The notes under the pieces were generated by a model. The model searched no databases. It had not been told where the DNA came from and saw only the letters and a list, made by a program, of their open reading frames with translations. From an uncultured Candidatus Melainabacteria bacterium (lineage in GTDB: Bacteria; Cyanobacteriota; Vampirovibrionia; Gastranaerophilales; Gastranaerophilaceae), in NCBI GenBank assembly GCA_934754425.1, contig CAKVIN010000011.1, positions 1-64,000 on the forward strand: a DNA stretch of 64,000 nucleotides, written 5' to 3'. Below, piece after piece: positions 18,104 through 26,957 of this stretch. The translations under genes were made by a program, and so were the position numbers. Numbering within the stretch: position 1 is the first letter of the stretch; the number at the start of each line of letters is the position of its first letter.

Positions 18104-18138
18104 AAAAGAGCAAAATAACTAGATTTTGCTCTTTTATT
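18104..18138 (+). terminator. Strong intrinsic terminator
   Basis: AAAAGAGCAAAAT (18104-18116) and ATTTTGCTCTTTT (18123-18135) form a perfect 13-bp stem; the T-rich end follows directly. It closes the 17118-18082 pair. Confidence 0.9.
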
Positions 18139-18221
18139 TATGTCAAGTACAAATATGTGAAAATTAAGATTCATCTAAAAGATTGATTGAAATTGATATA
18201 TAGTTATTTTATTCTTGTTAT

Positions 18222-18467
18222 ATGAGGTCTTTTGTGAATAAAAATCAATTAAAAAAGCAAATTTTTCAAAAAGAATTACAAATAAAAAAATTGCATTTAC
18301 ACCAAGAAACAAATGATATTTGTTCTCAATTGTATAATTCTTTAATATTGGAAAAAGCAATTTTAAAAAAAGAATTAGAAGAGTTTGAAAGAAATCCTTT
18401 TTTTGAGAAAATGAAAAACTTGTTTTCTACTAAAGAAAAATTAATTTGTGATTATTGGAAAAAATAG
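18222..18467 (+). CDS. Small coiled-coil protein, 81 aa
   Basis: A Lys/Glu/Leu-rich product that would be almost wholly coiled coil (Q-L-K-K-Q-I-F-Q-K-E-L-Q-I-K-K-L), ending in N-L-F-S-T-K-E-K. No family recognised. The ATG lacks a good ribosome site, and low-complexity A-rich DNA can create such frames by chance, but the reading frame ends just before the transketolase gene and strand agrees with its neighbours. Moderately likely to be real. Confidence 0.5.
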   Translation: MRSFVNKNQLKKQIFQKELQIKKLHLHQETNDICSQLYNSLILEKAILKKELEEFERNPFFEKMKNLFSTKEKLICDYWKK

Positions 18468-18518
18468 TCGCTATGTGTTTTTTATAGTTTATGTTATAAT
18501 TGTACCAAGAGGGTAATT

Positions 18519-19466
18519 ATGTTAACAATAGACTATAGTTTGAAAAAATCAATAAGAGGTGCTTTTGGTGAAGAACTTGCAGAATTGGGTAAGGAAAACC
18601 AAAAGATTGTTGTATTAGATGCCGATTTATCAGGTTCTACGCAGACATCATTGTTTGCGAAAGAATTTCCAGAACGATTTTTTGATGTTGGTATCGCAGA
18701 ACAAGATTTAATTACGACAGCACTAGGCTTGTCTTTGGAAGGATTTGTTCCTTTTGCAGCGACTTTTGCTGTATTTGCAACCGGTCGAGCTTATGATCAG
18801 ATAAGAAATTCGATTTGCTATCAAAAATCAAATGTAAAGATTATTGGTGCACATGGTGGCATAACTGTAGGTGAGGATGGAGCGAGCCATCAAGCTTTAG
18901 AAGATGTTTCTTTGATGAGAGGGCTTCCTAATATGACAGTTATTGTTCCGGGTGATTATGAACAAACTCGTCAAGCAGTAAAGTTTGCTTCTGAGTATGA
19001 AGGCCCTGTTTATATTCGATTATCTAGAATGAATGTGCCTTGTGTTTTTGATAAGGATTATAAATTTGACATTAATAAGGCTCTTGTATTGAAAGAAGGT
19101 ACTGATATAACTTTATTTGTAACCGGAGATGTTCTTTCTGAAGTCTTGAAAGCTTCTGATATATTAGAAAAAGAAGGTTATAGTGTACAAGTTGTTAATG
19201 TTCCGGTAATTAAACCGTTTGATTCTAATACGGTAATATCTTCAGCATTGAAGACTAAACATGTATTTACGGTTGAAAATCATTCTATAATAGGTGGTTT
19301 AGGTTCTGCTGTATGTGAATGTCTATCTGAACATGCACCAAAACTTGTTCGCAGAATCGGAGTAAACGATTGTTTTGGACAATCTGGTACTCCTAATGAA
19401 TTGTTAAAATGTTATGGTTTAGATGCGGAAGGTATTTCAAATAAGGTAATTGAGTTAATAAAATGA
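18519..19466 (+). CDS. Transketolase C-terminal subunit
   Basis: 315 residues covering only the pyrimidine-binding and C-terminal domains of a transketolase-like enzyme: A-D-L-S-G-S-T near 35, F-F-D-V-G-I-A-E-Q-D (Glu needed for thiamine diphosphate activation) near 68, G-E-D-G-A-S-H-Q near 115. The diphosphate-binding N-terminal half must be encoded elsewhere, as in split transketolases; it is not in this window. The stop overlaps the ftsE start (ATGA), an odd pairing of carbon metabolism with division genes. AGAGGG precedes the ATG. Confidence 0.9.
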   Translation: MLTIDYSLKKSIRGAFGEELAELGKENQKIVVLDADLSGSTQTSLFAKEFPERFFDVGIAEQDLITTALGLSLEGFVPFAATFAVFATGRAYDQIRNSICYQKSNVKIIGAHGGITVGEDGASHQALEDVSLMRGLPNMTVIVPGDYEQTRQAVKFASEYEGPVYIRLSRMNVPCVFDKDYKFDINKALVLKEGTDITLFVTGDVLSEVLKASDILEKEGYSVQVVNVPVIKPFDSNTVISSALKTKHVFTVENHSIIGGLGSAVCECLSEHAPKLVRRIGVNDCFGQSGTPNELLKCYGLDAEGISNKVIELIK

Positions 19467-20140
19467 TACAATTAAGATCTGTTACGAAAAAATATAAAAA
19501 TAATTATGCATTAAAAAATATAAATTTAGATATTTTATCAGGTGAGTTTGTTTTCATTACCGGTGCTTCTGGGGCTGGTAAATCAACCTTAATGAAAATG
19601 TTATATAAAGAAGAAACACCAACTACCGGCACGGTTTTGATAGGTGGTATAAATATTGCGAATTTACCACCGGAAAAAGTTCCTAATCTAAGAAGATGCA
19701 TGGGAATCGTGTTTCAGGATTACAAACTTTTACAAAATCAATCGGTATATGATAATATTGCGTACGTTATTAGAACTCTTGGAATAAGTTCTTCTGATAT
19801 TAGAACTCGTGTAACCGGTGCATTGAAAGTTGTAGGATTATTAGATAAAGCAAAAGCAAAGCCAACAGAGTTATCAGGTGGTGAACAACAACGTGTGAGT
19901 ATTGCAAGAGCTTTGGTTAATGGTCCGCCATTGCTTATAGCTGATGAGCCTACGGGAAATTTAGATCCGAAAAACTCTTTAGAGGTAATGCAAATTTTGG
20001 AACAAATTAACCAACGTGGAATTACTGTTATAGTTTCAACTCACGATTATACTTTGGTTGATAGGTTTAGAAAACGTGTTTTAACTCTGGAAAATGGTGA
20101 AATAATAAGAGATATTCAGGCAGGTACGTATGGACAATAG
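19463..20140 (+). CDS. ftsE: Cell division ABC ATPase FtsE
   Basis: FtsE is the cytoplasmic ATPase of the FtsEX complex, which activates peptidoglycan hydrolases at the division septum. The 225-residue protein has Walker A G-A-S-G-A-G-K-S-T (34-42), the Q-loop V-F-Q-D-Y-K-L-L typical of FtsE, signature L-S-G-G-E-Q-Q-R, Walker B L-L-I-A-D-E-P-T-G-N-L-D and switch His. It overlaps the transketolase gene by 4 bp and ftsX by 11 bp, giving tight coupling. Confidence 0.97.
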   Translation: MIQLRSVTKKYKNNYALKNINLDILSGEFVFITGASGAGKSTLMKMLYKEETPTTGTVLIGGINIANLPPEKVPNLRRCMGIVFQDYKLLQNQSVYDNIAYVIRTLGISSSDIRTRVTGALKVVGLLDKAKAKPTELSGGEQQRVSIARALVNGPPLLIADEPTGNLDPKNSLEVMQILEQINQRGITVIVSTHDYTLVDRFRKRVLTLENGEIIRDIQAGTYGQ

Positions 20141-21038
20141 TAAGCAACAATTGAAAAAACAGGTTAAAAAACACATACCAAAAGATTGGTTATGTGAATT
20201 GAGAATTGCTTACAGAATTGTTATGGAAGCTGTTAATGATATTAAAAGAACCGGTATAAACAATTTAGTCATTATTACGACAATGGCTGCTATTTTGACT
20301 TTATTCGGTGTTCTGTTTCGCTTTACGCTATCATTATCAACATTTGCTAATGAATTAGGAAATGTGTTAGAAATTTCCGTATATTTAAAACAAAATACAT
20401 CTGCGGCGATTGTTAAAGATAGAGTCCGAGAAATTAAACATGTAAAATCAGTAACTTTAAAACCAAAAGAAGAGTCTTGGAATAGTTTAAAACAAGAATT
20501 AGGTTTGCATGATATTTCAAATCCTCTTCCTGATACATTAAGAGTAAAAGTTGATAAACCGGAAAATATATCTGATGTTTATAATCAAATCAAGCCTATT
20601 GCCGGTGTCGAAGATTTGGGTTATGCAAAAGAGTTAGCTAAGAAAATGCAGGTATTAACAAATGTTGTTAATACTACGATGATATTTGTAATAATCATAT
20701 CAGCGGCATTAACGATAACAATTATAAATAATACAATACGTTTGGTTATTCAAGCTAGAAAAGACGAAATAGAAATTATGCGCTTGATGGGGGTTAGTAA
20801 TTGGTATATAAAAACTCCATTAATTATGCAAGGGGCTTTTTATGGTTTTGTATCATCAATAATAGCAGTATTACCGTTGAATTGTATACAAGGATTGTTG
20901 ATAAATGTGCATAAATTCTTTTTGATTCCAAATCCTGCTTCTGCGCAAAATATTGTAATTATAACATTGTTGATTATTGGAACAACTTTTGGTGCAATAG
21001 GAAGTTTCTTATCAATTAAAAAGCATTTACAAGTATAG
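20130..21038 (+). CDS. ftsX: Cell division permease-like protein FtsX
   Basis: Membrane partner of FtsE. 302 residues with four predicted transmembrane helices: one near 48-70, then an extracytoplasmic domain (75-180), then three at about 185-290. The segment R-L-V-I-Q-A-R-K-D-E-I-E-I-M-R-L-M-G matches the cytoplasmic coupling region of FtsX. The complex would pass ATP-driven conformational change to a periplasmic hydrolase or its activator; no such gene is adjacent. Confidence 0.95.
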   Translation: MDNSKQQLKKQVKKHIPKDWLCELRIAYRIVMEAVNDIKRTGINNLVIITTMAAILTLFGVLFRFTLSLSTFANELGNVLEISVYLKQNTSAAIVKDRVREIKHVKSVTLKPKEESWNSLKQELGLHDISNPLPDTLRVKVDKPENISDVYNQIKPIAGVEDLGYAKELAKKMQVLTNVVNTTMIFVIIISAALTITIINNTIRLVIQARKDEIEIMRLMGVSNWYIKTPLIMQGAFYGFVSSIIAVLPLNCIQGLLINVHKFFLIPNPASAQNIVIITLLIIGTTFGAIGSFLSIKKHLQV

Positions 21039-21052
21039 AAAAGGTGATTGAA

Positions 21053-21850
21053 ATGGATAAAACCGTAGAATTAGTAAATAGTGTTAAAGATATACATGCT
21101 ATGCCTAGCGTAATTGTAAAGGCATTAAATATAATGAAAAAACCGACAGCAAGTATGAAAGAGCTTGGTGATATTGTTATGTTTGACCAATCTTTAACAA
21201 TTAAGATTTTAGCATTGGTTAATTCTGCTTATTATGGTTTTTCGCAACAAATAAGTTCTATTAATATTGCATTATCTTTATTGGGCATGGTAAAAGTTAA
21301 GAATATTATTGTAGCTGTAGCTATGAAACCGATGATGTCAAATGCCGGTGATAAAGAATTATGGAAACATTCTATGCGTGTTGCAGCCGGATGTGAATAT
21401 TTAGCAAATTTAACTAAAGTTACAGATTCTGATGAAGCATTTATTTCAGGTTTTGTTCATGACGTAGGAAAAATTGTTTTACATATGTCAAATGAGAAAT
21501 TGTATGATAAAGTGTTAAAAGCCGTAAGTGATGGTGCAGATATATTAGATGCAGAAAAAAAATATTATGAATCTGATCACGTCAAAACAGGTTCTTTATT
21601 AGCAAAAAGATGGCAATTGCCTATTTTGTTGGCTAATATTATATCTTATCACCATGCGCCAAGTTTATCTTCTATTCCTGTACCTTGTAATTTGGTTAGT
21701 CTTATTGATAAAGTTGTACAAACAGAATTCAATCCAAATTCAGTAGATAAAGATTTTATTAAATCTTTAGGCATTGATTTTGAGGATTTGCAGGATTTGA
21801 GAGAAGCTGTTCTACAAAAGGCAGAGGTTCTTATTTCAGAATTAAATTAA
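21053..21850 (+). CDS. HDOD-domain signalling protein
   Basis: 265 residues of the HDOD family, a degenerate HD-like helical domain found in bacterial signalling. The start M-P-S-V-I-V-K-A-L-N-I-M and segment V-M-F-D-Q-S-L-T-I-K-I-L-A-L-V-N-S-A-x-Y-G are characteristic; a partial HD-like motif F-V-H-D-V-G-K-I-V occurs near 135. The ATG at 21053 has AAGG 8 nt upstream; a GTG three codons earlier lies in that site and is less likely. Just downstream of ftsX and upstream of a degenerate receiver/GGDEF protein, pointing to a regulatory pair. Confidence 0.88.
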   Translation: MDKTVELVNSVKDIHAMPSVIVKALNIMKKPTASMKELGDIVMFDQSLTIKILALVNSAYYGFSQQISSINIALSLLGMVKVKNIIVAVAMKPMMSNAGDKELWKHSMRVAAGCEYLANLTKVTDSDEAFISGFVHDVGKIVLHMSNEKLYDKVLKAVSDGADILDAEKKYYESDHVKTGSLLAKRWQLPILLANIISYHHAPSLSSIPVPCNLVSLIDKVVQTEFNPNSVDKDFIKSLGIDFEDLQDLREAVLQKAEVLISELN

Positions 21851-21862
21851 TGTGGGTTTATC

Positions 21863-23032
21863 ATGCAAGGAAGAATTGTTTTAGTAACTAATGATTCAGA
21901 TTTTTTTGAATTTATTTCTCCACGTTTAAAATTGAGAAAATCTGATGAGTTATTTAGATTTAAGTTTGATGAACTTCCTGAAAAGCTGCATTTGTTAAAA
22001 TCTTCTGTATTAATAATAAATAGTGAGAGTTCTAAAGTTCAAACTTTAGAACTTTTAAAAATATTGAAAGAAAATCCTACTTTAGTATTTTCTTTTAATG
22101 AAGATGATGATTTTAGAATTGCTTGTTTAAAATATGGAGCTCTTTCTTTTTTTACTCCTATGAATACTGATGTAGAAATTGATGCATTTTTATCATCTGC
22201 ATTAAACATAGCTTCGATATTAACAAAAAATATTCGGTATCGTGAAATTTTGGAAAATCAAAAATTGATTTCTCCAAATAATGAAATATTGTTGAATTAT
22301 TCAAGTATTATAGAAAGCGAGCTCGATAAGATAAATAAAACATCAACTCCCGCTGTTTTGGCTGCTATTGCACCTAATGATAAAACAAAATTTCTTATTC
22401 AACCTAATCAGATAGAAACAGTAATACTTAATAATATACGAAAAAATGATATATTAATGAGCTATGCAACTAATAAATATTTTTTGTTATTATTTGATAC
22501 AGATGTGGAAGGTGCGCAGAAAATTTGGGGAAAGATACAAAAACAATTACCTCAAAAAGTTTATGCCGGATTTGCAAAGGCTTTTTGTAAAAATAGACAA
22601 CAGCTTATTAATGAAGCATTAAATAAGTTGCATGAGGCAATAAATTTTGAAAAAGTTTCTGATACTATGGATGAAAATTTGTCTTTGGATAATAATTTTA
22701 AGTTGCTTCGTCAAAATTTTAATAAGAAATTTGAACAAATTATTTATCCTGCTTTTTATCATATAAAACAAAAATATAGTGATAAACTGTATGGTGTAAT
22801 TATAGAGCTAGAAAATGGAGAAGGATTTGGAATATTAAGGATAAAAAATCAACGAGAATTGGCAAAGTTTAAAATTTCATCTCCGGGGTTTTCTAAAATA
22901 AATATAGATATTAATTTTTATTCAGGTGAAACCGATTCAAGACGAATATCATTAGAGCCGGATGAATTGGAGGCTGGTTTGTTAGAAGATTTATTAGAGC
23001 AGTTTATTATAGAATTTAAAAAAGGAGAATAA
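21863..23032 (+). CDS. Degenerate receiver plus GGDEF-like protein
   Basis: 389 residues. The first 115 fit a receiver-like alpha/beta fold, but the phospho-acceptor Asp is replaced (L-I-I-N-S-E-S). Around 180-270, the run I-R-K-N-D-I-L-M-S-Y-A-T-N-K-Y-F-L-L-L-F-D mirrors the diguanylate cyclase pattern RxxDxxxRxGGDEFxxLL with the GGDEF residues lost, so it should not make cyclic di-GMP. The last 120 residues are unrecognised. Both domains look inactive, suggesting a scaffold or ligand sensor acting with the HDOD protein. The assignment is by pattern and should be tested structurally. Confidence 0.6.
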   Translation: MQGRIVLVTNDSDFFEFISPRLKLRKSDELFRFKFDELPEKLHLLKSSVLIINSESSKVQTLELLKILKENPTLVFSFNEDDDFRIACLKYGALSFFTPMNTDVEIDAFLSSALNIASILTKNIRYREILENQKLISPNNEILLNYSSIIESELDKINKTSTPAVLAAIAPNDKTKFLIQPNQIETVILNNIRKNDILMSYATNKYFLLLFDTDVEGAQKIWGKIQKQLPQKVYAGFAKAFCKNRQQLINEALNKLHEAINFEKVSDTMDENLSLDNNFKLLRQNFNKKFEQIIYPAFYHIKQKYSDKLYGVIIELENGEGFGILRIKNQRELAKFKISSPGFSKINIDINFYSGETDSRRISLEPDELEAGLLEDLLEQFIIEFKKGE

Positions 23033-23034
23033 AA

Positions 23035-23583
23035 ATGGCACAATTAAATTCAGAAAATAGTTTAGTATTAATTATTGATGTGCAAGAAAAACTTTTAAAT
23101 GCAGTTTTTAACAAAGAAACATTAAGCAAAAAGGCTGCTATTATTTCAAAAACAGCACAAATTTTAGGTATTCCTGTTATAGTTACAGAACAATATCCTA
23201 AAGGATTGGGAAATACTGTTGAAGAAGTAAAGCAAGTTTTACCTGAAAATACACAGTTTTTTGAAAAAACTTCATTTTCTGCGTTAAATAATCCTGAAAT
23301 TTTGGATGCAATAAAATCATATAATAAAAATCAAATTGTTATTTTCGGAATAGAAACTCATATTTGTGTAAATCAAACAGCTGCAGCATTGTTGGAGTTG
23401 GGCTATGAAGTAAATGTTGTAAAAGATGCTTGTGGAAGCCGTTCTGAAATTGAATACGAAGCAGGACTTGAAAGAATGAAAGATAATGGCGCTCATATTT
23501 TAACTACTGAAATTGCTTTATTTGAATGGCTAAAAGGCGCAAAGAATCCTAATTTTAAAGATGTTCAAGCTTTAATTAAATAG
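23035..23583 (+). CDS. Isochorismatase-family hydrolase
   Basis: 182 residues of the cysteine hydrolase (isochorismatase/nicotinamidase-like) fold. The Asp-Lys-Cys triad can be placed at D15 (L-I-I-D-V-Q), K78 (F-F-E-K-T-S-F-S) and C111 (E-T-H-I-C-V). The sequence lacks the metal-binding D-x-H of nicotinamidases, so a nicotinamide substrate is unlikely; it looks like the YcaC-type group of unknown substrate. AAAGGAG precedes the ATG and the gap to the upstream gene is 2 bp. Confidence 0.88.
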   Translation: MAQLNSENSLVLIIDVQEKLLNAVFNKETLSKKAAIISKTAQILGIPVIVTEQYPKGLGNTVEEVKQVLPENTQFFEKTSFSALNNPEILDAIKSYNKNQIVIFGIETHICVNQTAAALLELGYEVNVVKDACGSRSEIEYEAGLERMKDNGAHILTTEIALFEWLKGAKNPNFKDVQALIK

Positions 23584-23587
23584 AGAA

Positions 23588-24631
23588 TTAAAACTTAGAA
23601 GATATTTTTGCAAGTGCATGTTTTAAACGTAAAATTTTGGCTGAATTTGTACCTAAACCAGTTAGAAGCATAGTAGATTTTTCGTTTGTACGTTCATCTT
23701 CGATATCGAATTTGTCAAAAAGAATTTCTGATAGCTCATAGCCTGTCAGATTTTCTTTTTTTATAAGAATTTTTGTAATATCATCGCCATAAAATTCTAT
23801 GTCATTAAATTCTTGTTTTAATTTTTCAATCTCAGAAATTAATGTTTCAATTTTTTGCCTTCCACGTTTAGAGTTTAAATAATTAATATTGGCTTCAATT
23901 GTAGCAAGCATTGGGTAAGATGGTGAAGTTGTATTAATTAATTTTAAAGCTGAGTCAATATCCAAGTCGCAATTAGAATGCAATAATGCAGTAGGATTTA
24001 TTCCGCCTGCGGTTTTGTGTAATGATTGTATCGTGAAATCTGCATATTTAATTGCTGATTCCGGTAAATTTTCTGAAAACGGATACAAAGCACCATGAGC
24101 TTCGTCCACAATTAAATACGTATTGTATTCTTTGCAGATTTTACTTATGTGTTCAATATCAGAAACAATTCCTTCATAACTTGGAGATGTAACAATAATT
24201 GCTTTGGGAGAATGCTTTTTTAACAGTTCTTCAATATTGTTTAATCTTTCGTAAACTCCCCATTGTTCATTGAAAGGTAAACTATATTCAACAACTTCAG
24301 CTCCAGCTAATTTACCTGCATTTTTATGACAAGGATGTGAATATTCCCATATAAGGAGCTTATCGTTGGCTTGGCAGCAAGATAAAACTGCAGCAATGAT
24401 TCCGCTGGTTGAACCATTTGTTAAAAACTTTGTTTTTTTTGTTTTATATATAAAAGCAGCTTTTTTTTCAGCTTCGTATAGTGCTGCTTCTGGATTATAT
24501 GCATCAACTTCTGAAATATCAGCACGATACCATTGATAAAATTTATGAAGAATGCAAAGTTTTCCATCGTGTGAAGGTGTTGTAAATAGAGTTGTTCTAT
24601 TTTTTTTTCTTAATAATGATAAAAGTCCCAT
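23588..24631 (-). CDS. Short Orn/Lys/Arg decarboxylase-like PLP enzyme
   Basis: 347 residues of fold-type I PLP enzyme. The core matches the ornithine/lysine/arginine decarboxylase major domain: F-T-T-P-S-H-D-G-K (16-24), N-G-S-T-S-G (72-77), V-D-E-A-H-G-A (175-181, PLP pyridine contact) and Schiff-base Lys206 in Q-S-L-H-K-T-A-G-G. It is far shorter than typical members (about 480 or more) and has only a small C-terminal portion, so it may be a polyamine enzyme or a divergent relative. Convergent with the isochorismatase gene, 4 bp apart. Confidence 0.8.
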   Translation of the reverse strand: MGLLSLLRKKNRTTLFTTPSHDGKLCILHKFYQWYRADISEVDAYNPEAALYEAEKKAAFIYKTKKTKFLTNGSTSGIIAAVLSCCQANDKLLIWEYSHPCHKNAGKLAGAEVVEYSLPFNEQWGVYERLNNIEELLKKHSPKAIIVTSPSYEGIVSDIEHISKICKEYNTYLIVDEAHGALYPFSENLPESAIKYADFTIQSLHKTAGGINPTALLHSNCDLDIDSALKLINTTSPSYPMLATIEANINYLNSKRGRQKIETLISEIEKLKQEFNDIEFYGDDITKILIKKENLTGYELSEILFDKFDIEDERTNEKSTMLLTGLGTNSAKILRLKHALAKISSKF

Positions 24632-24673
24632 ATGTGAATTCTATCATAAAAATGCTTTATTGATAAGAATATA

Positions 24674-24704
24674 GGAATTACCGTCCGGTTAAGGATGGTA
24701 ATCC
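24674..24704. repeat. Intergenic hairpin
   Basis: GGAATTACCGTCC and GGATGGTAATCC pair (two mismatches) around GGTTAA. There is no T-run on either side, so it is not a standard terminator. It sits between the HTH gene and the PLP enzyme gene. Confidence 0.5.
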
Positions 24705-24714
24705 CTAAACTATT

Positions 24715-25275
24715 TTATTTTATGTTTAATAAATATTTTCGTGCACAATCAAGCATTGTTGTAACCAAACCGGAATTTGAATAAATATTCATTCCTCCTG
24801 ATTCCATAACTTGTTTTGCCCTTTGTTCCCATAGGTTATAAATATCTTCATCAGGCATATTTAATACTTTGCCTATCATTTTTAACTCTTTATAATCCAG
24901 TGGAATAGGTAGTGCGCCACGCAATAAATCGACTATATCAATTCTTTTTTTACGTGGGAATGATTTTAGGAATGAAACAACAGATAGCTTGTTCTCTTTC
25001 ATATATTCTTTAATAGTTTCAACTGCTTCATCAATAAGAATCGGCTCTTGTGGAATACGATATTCTCCAAATTCTTCCGGCTCAATATCCATAACGGTTG
25101 CAATACGCTCTATTGTAGTTCCTCTAGTTGAAAAAGGAACGGTTTCATCAATTAAATTGTAAACGTATGATAGTGTAACGCCTATCATTTCAGCAAAATC
25201 ACGTTTATGTAAAGAATTTTTCTCTAAAAATTTTGCTACTTTTTCTGAACTTTTTTCTGGGATTATTTGTTTCAT
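24715..25275 (-). CDS. Helix-turn-helix (XRE-like) transcriptional regulator
   Basis: 186 residues. The N-terminal helix-turn-helix (about 10-65) reads V-A-K-F-L-E-K-N, then R-D-F-A-E-M-I-G-V-T-L-S-Y-V-Y-N-L-I, matching XRE/Cro-type DNA-binding domains. The rest is helical; I-D-I-V-D-L-L-R-G-A-L and L-N-M-P-D-E-D-I-Y-N-L-W suggest a second degenerate HTH-like unit near 115-155. No ligand domain is recognised. Target genes unknown; the adjacent PLP gene is on the same strand 83 bp downstream. GAGG precedes the ATG. Confidence 0.78.
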   Translation of the reverse strand: MKQIIPEKSSEKVAKFLEKNSLHKRDFAEMIGVTLSYVYNLIDETVPFSTRGTTIERIATVMDIEPEEFGEYRIPQEPILIDEAVETIKEYMKENKLSVVSFLKSFPRKKRIDIVDLLRGALPIPLDYKELKMIGKVLNMPDEDIYNLWEQRAKQVMESGGMNIYSNSGLVTTMLDCARKYLLNIK

Positions 25276-25482
25276 TTTTATTACCTCATAATTTTTATAT
25301 CTAAGATTTGGTTAACTATAAGATAATGTAGTGTAAAGTTTTTTATAACCCTACCTTAGATGACCAACTTAACAATTCATAAAATATTAAAAATAAGAAT
25401 GAAAAAGATTATAGAATATCTAACAAAAACTTGACACAAAAATAACTTAATGCTAGACTTGGTTGTTGTTTTGGAGTACATA

Positions 25483-25656
25483 ATGGAATTAACAAACGAA
25501 GAAATTGTGACAAAATTACTATCTGCAAATCAAGTTTTGCGTGTAAAAAATAATATGTCGTTTGTGACTACTCCTTTGTATGATTTGGGTGATTTTTTAA
25601 AAAATTATAAACCGGAACCTTCACCTTATGAAGGGAAATATGTTTTTATAAGATAA
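25483..25656 (+). CDS. Small hypothetical protein, 57 aa
   Basis: The ATG at 25483 has GGAG 6 nt upstream, favouring it over an earlier in-frame ATG. The 57-residue product (starts M-E-L-T-N-E-E-I) ends in Y-E-G-K-Y-V-F-I-R. It is soluble and has no known motif. A good terminator follows directly, and it is divergent from the HTH gene, so it could be a small regulated partner. Confidence 0.6.
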   Translation: MELTNEEIVTKLLSANQVLRVKNNMSFVTTPLYDLGDFLKNYKPEPSPYEGKYVFIR

Positions 25657-25668
25657 ATTTTTGTAATA

Positions 25669-25694
25669 AAAAAGCTCCTTTATAGGAGCTTTTT
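25669..25694. terminator. Bidirectional intrinsic terminator
   Basis: AAAAGCTCCT and AGGAGCTTTT pair around TTAT, with A-run left and T-run right. It serves the 57-aa gene (plus) and the Gly-rich gene (minus), which converge here. Confidence 0.88.
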
Positions 25695-25695
25695 G

Positions 25696-26937
25696 TTATT
25701 TCTTTTTACTTGTTACATCACCTTTGCCGTATCCTTCGTGATATTTATATTGCATTAAGTGTAAGTTATTACCGTCAGTTTGTAATACATATTTTTGTGT
25801 TAATTGTTTACCGTGGAAGATAACTTCTCCATCAACGACTTCCACTTCTACGTATGGTACATTTAATTGATGAACATTACCTTTATCATCTTTGTATTTC
25901 AGTACAGGAATTGTCCATTTGTCATTTGTATTTTGTGTAGGATTGCCAAGTGTAACATCTTTAAAGTCAGGTATTTTTGAGGCATCAATTACATTTTTAA
26001 GTTTGCTTAATAAATCTGCTGTTATTTTATTTTTTTCGACATTAGAGTAGCCTGTTTCATAGAATGATTCTTTAATTGCAATTCTCAAGTCTGGGTTCTT
26101 AATTTGATTAAGTATCTCGCGTAATTGTGCAGGAGTTGTACTATTATCATGTGCTAGTTGAATAGCTTTCTTCTTATAAGCTTCTTTGTCAGTATCAGAT
26201 AAGTCATTATAATCTGTTTTTAGTAATTCATCTAAGCTATTAGCACTATTAATTGTTTCTATTTTGCTTGGTGTTGTTGCTGTTGTACTTGTCGCAGGTG
26301 CAGGCGTTGGTGGCGCTGCTGTTGTTGTAGATGTAGTTTGAGAGGTTGGTTCACTGCTTGTATTATCTTTACCATTAAGTTCTGGGAACTTTGCTTCAAG
26401 CTTAGTCATCAAATCATGATAAGCACCTTTGTTCATGTTTTCATTCATTGGATCTAATGGTTTTTCGTACAATTCTTTAATTTCATTATATAATTCTTTA
26501 GCTTTTTCTTTGCTTTTTGGCTTATCAGCTTTTCCTAATAATTTATTAACATCTTTTTCTAATTCATTATATTTTTCATTGTCTTTATCGACAGGTGAAT
26601 TAGATGTATTGTTGTTGGTGTTATTAGTATTATTAGCGTTGTTACCCCACCAACCACCATTGTTGCCAATGCTATTAAACCAAGGCATCATTCCGCCTCC
26701 CCAGAGACCCATACCGCCAAAGTTCATACCACCGCCGAGCATGTTTGTAAACAAACCGCCAAAAGCATTTCCTAAACCGGCACCAAAGCCGCTCCAGAAT
26801 CCGCCGTGACTTCCATTGTTGCCACAACTTATATTATATGTTGTATTAAATATACTGCCATAATTACTGCCACCACAATGGTTCGAATGGAACATTTCGT
26901 AGTGTTTAAATGCACTGTGACAATTAATTCTGACCAT
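25696..26937 (-). CDS. Gly/Trp/Asn-rich modular protein, 413 aa
   Basis: Not a known family. In order: a His/Cys-containing start (1-40); a glycine-rich hydrophobic segment with Trp and Phe (about 45-100, e.g. G-F-G-A-G-L-G-N-A-F-G-G-L) that could insert in or contact a membrane; an Asn/Thr linker; a charged helical part (115-190); a Thr/Pro/Ala linker (195-225); then a helical and beta-rich C-terminal domain ending with K-Y-H-E-G-Y-G-K-G. No signal peptide. The gene has a full two-box promoter and its own terminator. The composition suggests a surface or assembly protein (inference). Confidence 0.75.
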   Translation of the reverse strand: MVRINCHSAFKHYEMFHSNHCGGSNYGSIFNTTYNISCGNNGSHGGFWSGFGAGLGNAFGGLFTNMLGGGMNFGGMGLWGGGMMPWFNSIGNNGGWWGNNANNTNNTNNNTSNSPVDKDNEKYNELEKDVNKLLGKADKPKSKEKAKELYNEIKELYEKPLDPMNENMNKGAYHDLMTKLEAKFPELNGKDNTSSEPTSQTTSTTTAAPPTPAPATSTTATTPSKIETINSANSLDELLKTDYNDLSDTDKEAYKKKAIQLAHDNSTTPAQLREILNQIKNPDLRIAIKESFYETGYSNVEKNKITADLLSKLKNVIDASKIPDFKDVTLGNPTQNTNDKWTIPVLKYKDDKGNVHQLNVPYVEVEVVDGEVIFHGKQLTQKYVLQTDGNNLHLMQYKYHEGYGKGDVTSKKK

Positions 26938-26957
26938 AATCGTTACCTCGTTTTGCT

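Noticed and set aside
18175..18360. 61-aa minus-strand frame opposite the small coiled-coil gene
   Set aside because: No ribosome site; the plus-strand frame agrees better with neighbours.
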